DNA of 8,900 nucleotides. Origin: DASPKW01 sp038244055 (GTDB lineage Bacteria > Planctomycetota > Phycisphaerae > Tepidisphaerales > Tepidisphaeraceae). The notes beneath the pieces were generated by a model. The model searched no databases. It had not been told where the DNA came from and worked only from the letters and a program-made list of their open reading frames with translations. This document shows positions 5,971 through 8,900 of the stretch, piece by piece (positions within the stretch are counted from its first letter, which is position 1; the number at the start of each line of letters is the position of its first letter). A program made the translations under genes and the position numbers. The stretch lies in assembly GCA_038244055.1 (NCBI GenBank), contig JBBRTW010000297.1, forward strand, positions 1 to 8,900, in the 5' to 3' direction.

Positions 5971-6241
5971 CAATGGCCAGGCCATTCCGGGGGAATTGAC
6001 CGCGCAGACACTGTTTGAACTCGAACAGCGTTTTGGGGCGGTGTCGGCCGAGAGTCAACCCATTCAAGGCCATTGGCAACATCAAGGGCAAACCTATCGG
6101 GATGATCTGACGCGCATATTCGTCGACGTGCCGGATACGCCGGAGAGCATTGAGTTCTTTCGGCATTTTAAGTCGACCCTGATGGAGCGATTCAAGCAAT
6201 TGGACATTTGGCTGACGACGTATCCCGTGGAAGTCATCTGA
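5921..6241 (+). CDS. Small hypothetical protein B, predicted ferredoxin-like fold
   Basis: The product is 106 aa from ATG at 5921 (MSGTYRRFEILLPLRF). I do not recognise a named family, but the residue pattern is orderly. A strand RRFEILLPLRF is followed by helix ELTAQTLFELEQRF, strand SAESQPIQGHWQHQ, strand DLTRIFVDVP, helix SIEFFRHFKSTLMERFKQ and strand LDIWLTTYPVEVI. This beta-alpha-beta-beta-alpha-beta order is that of a ferredoxin-like fold (inferred by eye). No signal or membrane segment is seen. The frame could begin at a TTG at 5903, but the ATG gives a natural strand at the N-terminus. The gene overlaps protein A by 50 nt out of phase, so the two are probably made together and may interact. 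Function is unknown. Confidence 0.7.
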   Translation: MSGTYRRFEILLPLRFNNGQAIPGELTAQTLFELEQRFGAVSAESQPIQGHWQHQGQTYRDDLTRIFVDVPDTPESIEFFRHFKSTLMERFKQLDIWLTTYPVEVI

Positions 6242-6251
6242 TCCGGCTACA

Positions 6252-6368
6252 GTGCGTTTACGCAAGGGCGAGTCGATCAAACAGTGGGTTGCGCGCACGT
6301 CGGCGAAGAGCATGATGTTTGACATTTCGGGCGGCGCATATTCGGAAGAATTCAGGGAAGGGAAATAG
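6252..6368 (+). CDS. Possible 38-codon ORF or gene remnant
   Basis: A GTG at 6252 opens a short frame ending at TAG (6366-6368). It would encode VRLRKGESIKQWVARTSAKS followed by MMFDISGGAYSEEFREGK. The residue mix is balanced and looks protein-like rather than like the Arg/Gly-rich shadows of the high-GC DNA. It begins 10 nt after protein B ends, in another phase. No Shine-Dalgarno or ATG start supports it, and the family is not recognised. It may be a third tiny gene, a remnant of a larger gene, or chance. Confidence 0.3.
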   Translation: MRLRKGESIKQWVARTSAKSMMFDISGGAYSEEFREGK

Positions 6369-6413
6369 TCGCGGCGGAGAGATAACGTGTGGCGGGGTCG
6401 GCACGGAACGCGA

Positions 6414-6534
6414 TTCTATGTCGCCGCTCCGCGGCTTTAATCAATGTAGTGAGAGAATTTGCAGGGCGGTGTCCGAAACCACAGTGCTTACGCACTGGGC
6501 TACTTTATGTCGCTGCTCCGCAGCTATTGCGGAG
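6414..6534. repeat. Two copies of a short hairpin repeat in the 388-nt gap
   Basis: The gap 6242-6629 holds no convincing full-length gene. Two copies of TATGTCGCYGCTCCGCRGCT occur (6417-6436 and 6506-6525). Each contains a perfect 5-bp hairpin with a TCC loop: GCCGC-TCC-GCGGC at 6423-6435 and GCTGC-TCC-GCAGC at 6512-6524. The two copies differ by a compensating C:G to T:A change in the stem. Copy 2 is preceded by another perfect hairpin, CAGTGC-TTAC-GCACTG (6482-6497). Copy 2 can also form an alternative stem, CTCCGCA with TGCGGAG (6516-6534). This resembles dispersed planctomycete intergenic repeats. A role in the leader of the downstream gene is possible but unproven. Confidence 0.6.
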
Positions 6535-6629
6535 GTGCGGTGGAAAGTCGGCCATCGCGCGATTCAACGGCTCGTCTGATATCGTGATAGAGAGAAGACG
6601 GTCTGAGTTTTCAACGATGGGAATTGTTT

Positions 6630-8900
6630 ATGAAACGCATCATGGGTTTGGTGGCGATGGTTGGGATTCTTGGGGCGGGGTTTGTGATGCCGGCGAAGGT
6701 GCGGGCGGAGGGGGTTGGCGGGTTAGTCACGCCAGTGACGCTGGAGAATCTGGATGCGGGGGCTTATGCGCAGTGGGTCGATGGGGCGGAGGAGCCGATC
6801 GTGGCGGCGGCGGAGGGGAAGGATGAGGGGCATCGCCCGCAGTGGATTTTGTGGACCACCAAGGGCAACCCGGGGCATTCGGGGTTTTCATTCGGGGCAT
6901 CGAGCGCGCCGGGGCCGAGGCATTTGCGGATTGGGTTTAAGGCGGAAGTCGCTGTGGGATCGATTCTGTTGCGCGCGGCGGGGCGGGTGAGTGTTCTCAA
7001 GCCCGATGCGGTGTATCCGGGGAATCTGGCGGATGAATCGCAGTGGATATCGGCGGATCGCATCAAGGATGGACAGGTGAGCCGCGCGGAGGGTGGGCGG
7101 GATAATTACATATTGTGGACCTTGCCCAGTGTCATCAAGACCCGAGCGATTCGCTTCACGCACGATGCGCAGGTGACGGAGAAGGATTACGCGGGGAATG
7201 TGCAGGGGGCGTATGTGCTGGCGGAGCGCATCGCGAATATCGCGACGCAGGCGATGGCGGTGACGGGGTCGAATGAGCTGAACGCGAAGAAGCTGAACAA
7301 CGAGCAGACCGACCCATCCTGGGAGCAGTGGTCGAACATCAATTACAAGACCGGCGAGCGGCCGACGGTGGTTTCGGAGGCGAATCCGGAATGGGTGATG
7401 CTGGTGTGGAACGCGCCGGTGAAGCTGCGCGGCGTGGGGACGTGTTTCGCGGGGTTCGCCCAGGCCGAGGCGCAGGCGTATGAAGGCCCGGCCGATGTGC
7501 ATCCGCGCGAGGCGGCGGAATCGGCATGGAAAACCATCGCGCGTTTTTCCGGATTGAAGAATCACTACCCGACGGCGCTGGGCGCGGATTGGCTCGATTT
7601 CGGGAAGGAAGTGACCACCCGCGCGCTGCGGCTGCGAATCACCAGGGGGCTGGCCAATGGCGGGCATCCGCATACGCAATCGCTGCCGAAAGAGGGCAAG
7701 CGCGTTTGGATCGGCGAGCTGCTGGCGCTGATGCTCCTGGGCGAAAGCGATTCGCTCAAGACGGCCGTATTGCCGGCCGCCGGTGCGGCGGAGAAGCCGC
7801 CGATCGCGGTGAAATTCACACTGCCGGAGGCGGGTTGGGTGACATTGGTAATCGAAGATGCAACGGGCAAGCGGGTGCGGAATCTGATCGCCGAAACGTA
7901 TTTCGAGAAGGGTGAGAACACGGCCTGGTGGGATGGCTCGGATGATCTGGGGCGCGATCCATCGGCCGCGAGTCACGGGCTGTATTACATCCCGACGCAA
8001 CTGGTGACGCCGGGGAATTACAAAGTGCGCGGGCTTTGGCGGAAGCAGGTGGATGTGAAGTATGAGTTCGGCGTGTACAGCGCGGGGACGACGCCGTGGG
8101 AGACGGGGGATCATTCGGGGGGTTGGCTTTCGAATCACACGCCGCCGAGCGCGGTTCTGTATGTCCCCAGGATTCCCGCCGGCAAGGAAGCCGGCGCTGA
8201 AACGCGCCAGGGCATGCTCATCGGCAGCTATGTTTCGGAAGGGACGGCCGGGCTGGCGTGGACCGATCTGGAAGGCAAGAAATGGCGCGGGCAGGGTTGG
8301 GTGGGTGGAACCTGGACCGGCGCGCCCTACCTGGCGCGCGATGATGGCCCGAAAGCCCAGCCCGATATTTACGCCTACGTCGCCGCCGCGTGGACCGCCA
8401 GCACCGAGAAGAAGAAGGCCAGGGAAGAAGGCGAAATCCGCCTCACCGCCCTCACCGCCGGCGAAGACAGGCCCATCGCCAAATATACGTTCATCCCCAC
8501 CTTCGCCGAAGCCGGCGATGCTTCATGGGCCACGCAAATCGGCGGAATCGCGGCCCGCGATGGGATCGTGGCCATTTCGATGACCGGCCATAACAAGATC
8601 ATCCTCGTCGATGTCGCGGGCAAAAAGGTGATCGGTGAAACGGAGGTCCAATCTCCGCGCGGGCTGGCCTTCGATTCCAAATCCCGCCTCCTGGCGATCT
8701 CTGGAACCCGCATCGTCCGCTTCGCGCCCCTGGCCAGTGGCGCAAAACTCGAATCCCCCGATAAGCTGATCGAGCTCGAAGCGCCCACCGGCCTGGCGCT
8801 GGATGCGCAGGGCAACATCTACATCTCCGACCGCGGCCAGAGCCATCAGGTCAAGGTTTTTGATCCCGATGGCAAGGCATTGCGGGCCATCGGCAATCCC
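6630..8900 (+). CDS. Large secreted multidomain protein (FlgD-like Ig, NHL propeller), 3' end cut
   Basis: From ATG at 6630 the frame runs 757 codons to the window edge without a stop. The N-terminus is a Sec signal peptide: KR, a hydrophobic run to about residue 21, then MPAKVRA with likely cleavage before EG near residue 27. Residues ~90-215 and ~246-375 look like two beta-sandwich (discoidin/galactose-binding-like) modules. Both contain a similar core, KTRAIRFTHD and TTRALRLRIT. Residues ~391-475 match the FlgD-type Ig-like pattern (KFTLPEAGWVTLVIEDATGK, VRNLIAE, TAWWDGSDDLGR, GLYYI, PGNYKVRGLW). From ~670 NHL-type propeller repeats appear (SPRGLAFDSKSRLLAI; PTGLALDAQGNIYISDRG; QVKVFDPDGKALRAIG) and continue off the window. 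It is probably exported and may bind carbohydrate or act as a scaffold; enzymatic function is not visible. Codon choice shifts from G-ending to C-ending around 8150. The start has only a weak GGGA upstream. Confidence 0.85.
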   Translation, partial: MKRIMGLVAMVGILGAGFVMPAKVRAEGVGGLVTPVTLENLDAGAYAQWVDGAEEPIVAAAEGKDEGHRPQWILWTTKGNPGHSGFSFGASSAPGPRHLRIGFKAEVAVGSILLRAAGRVSVLKPDAVYPGNLADESQWISADRIKDGQVSRAEGGRDNYILWTLPSVIKTRAIRFTHDAQVTEKDYAGNVQGAYVLAERIANIATQAMAVTGSNELNAKKLNNEQTDPSWEQWSNINYKTGERPTVVSEANPEWVMLVWNAPVKLRGVGTCFAGFAQAEAQAYEGPADVHPREAAESAWKTIARFSGLKNHYPTALGADWLDFGKEVTTRALRLRITRGLANGGHPHTQSLPKEGKRVWIGELLALMLLGESDSLKTAVLPAAGAAEKPPIAVKFTLPEAGWVTLVIEDATGKRVRNLIAETYFEKGENTAWWDGSDDLGRDPSAASHGLYYIPTQLVTPGNYKVRGLWRKQVDVKYEFGVYSAGTTPWETGDHSGGWLSNHTPPSAVLYVPRIPAGKEAGAETRQGMLIGSYVSEGTAGLAWTDLEGKKWRGQGWVGGTWTGAPYLARDDGPKAQPDIYAYVAAAWTASTEKKKAREEGEIRLTALTAGEDRPIAKYTFIPTFAEAGDASWATQIGGIAARDGIVAISMTGHNKIILVDVAGKKVIGETEVQSPRGLAFDSKSRLLAISGTRIVRFAPLASGAKLESPDKLIELEAPTGLALDAQGNIYISDRGQSHQVKVFDPDGKALRAIGNP

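Noticed and set aside
6389..6826. 145-codon plus-strand ORF over the hairpin repeats
   Set aside because: Its 3' half is out of phase with the secreted-protein gene and its 5' half covers repeats; composition is Gly/Arg-rich.
6888..8138. 416-codon minus-strand ORF
   Set aside because: It is antisense to the secreted protein, Arg/His/Pro-rich, with no recognisable motif or start.

Overview
The window is high-GC (by eye in the low 60s per cent) bacterial chromosomal DNA. Dispersed palindromic repeats fill the gaps between genes, no gene has a strong Shine-Dalgarno sequence, and one gene encodes a large secreted protein with FlgD-like and NHL-like segments. Together this suggests a planctomycete-type organism (Planctomycetota, perhaps Phycisphaerae). 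That placement is inference from style, not from a marker gene.

Layout. At 1-929 (+) is the 3' end of a glycoside-hydrolase-like gene with a clan-A type WEIWNEAD motif. It meets truA (865-1710, -) tail to tail with a 65-nt overlap. Upstream of truA on the same strand lies a two-component system: an OmpR/PhoB-type response regulator (4136-4849, -) followed by a membrane histidine kinase (1899-3905, -). The gap after each of these two genes is filled by an inverted-repeat element whose edge touches or supplies the stop codon. A divergent intergenic region (4850-5189) carries a candidate regulator promoter with an 11-bp direct repeat and a diverged 106-bp tandem duplication. On the + strand follow a YajQ-family gene (5190-5687), two small overlapping hypothetical genes (5740-5970 and 5921-6241), a possible 38-codon ORF (6252-6368), and a gap with two copies of a short hairpin repeat that covary. 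From 6630 to the window end runs an uninterrupted 757-codon frame for a secreted multidomain protein, cut by the window edge.

How the genes fit together. The regulator and kinase almost certainly form one signalling pair and may autoregulate. YajQ belongs to a family that binds cyclic di-GMP in some bacteria, and TruA modifies tRNA; both are housekeeping genes with no evident link to the pair. The glycoside-hydrolase-like protein and the large secreted protein suggest a polysaccharide-degrading or surface lifestyle, but nothing ties them into one operon. I see no CRISPR array, transposase, tRNA, rRNA or defence cassette. The most unusual signals are the repeat elements at gene ends, the covarying hairpins, a + strand G-excess that fades inside both edge genes, and the overlapping small-gene pair.
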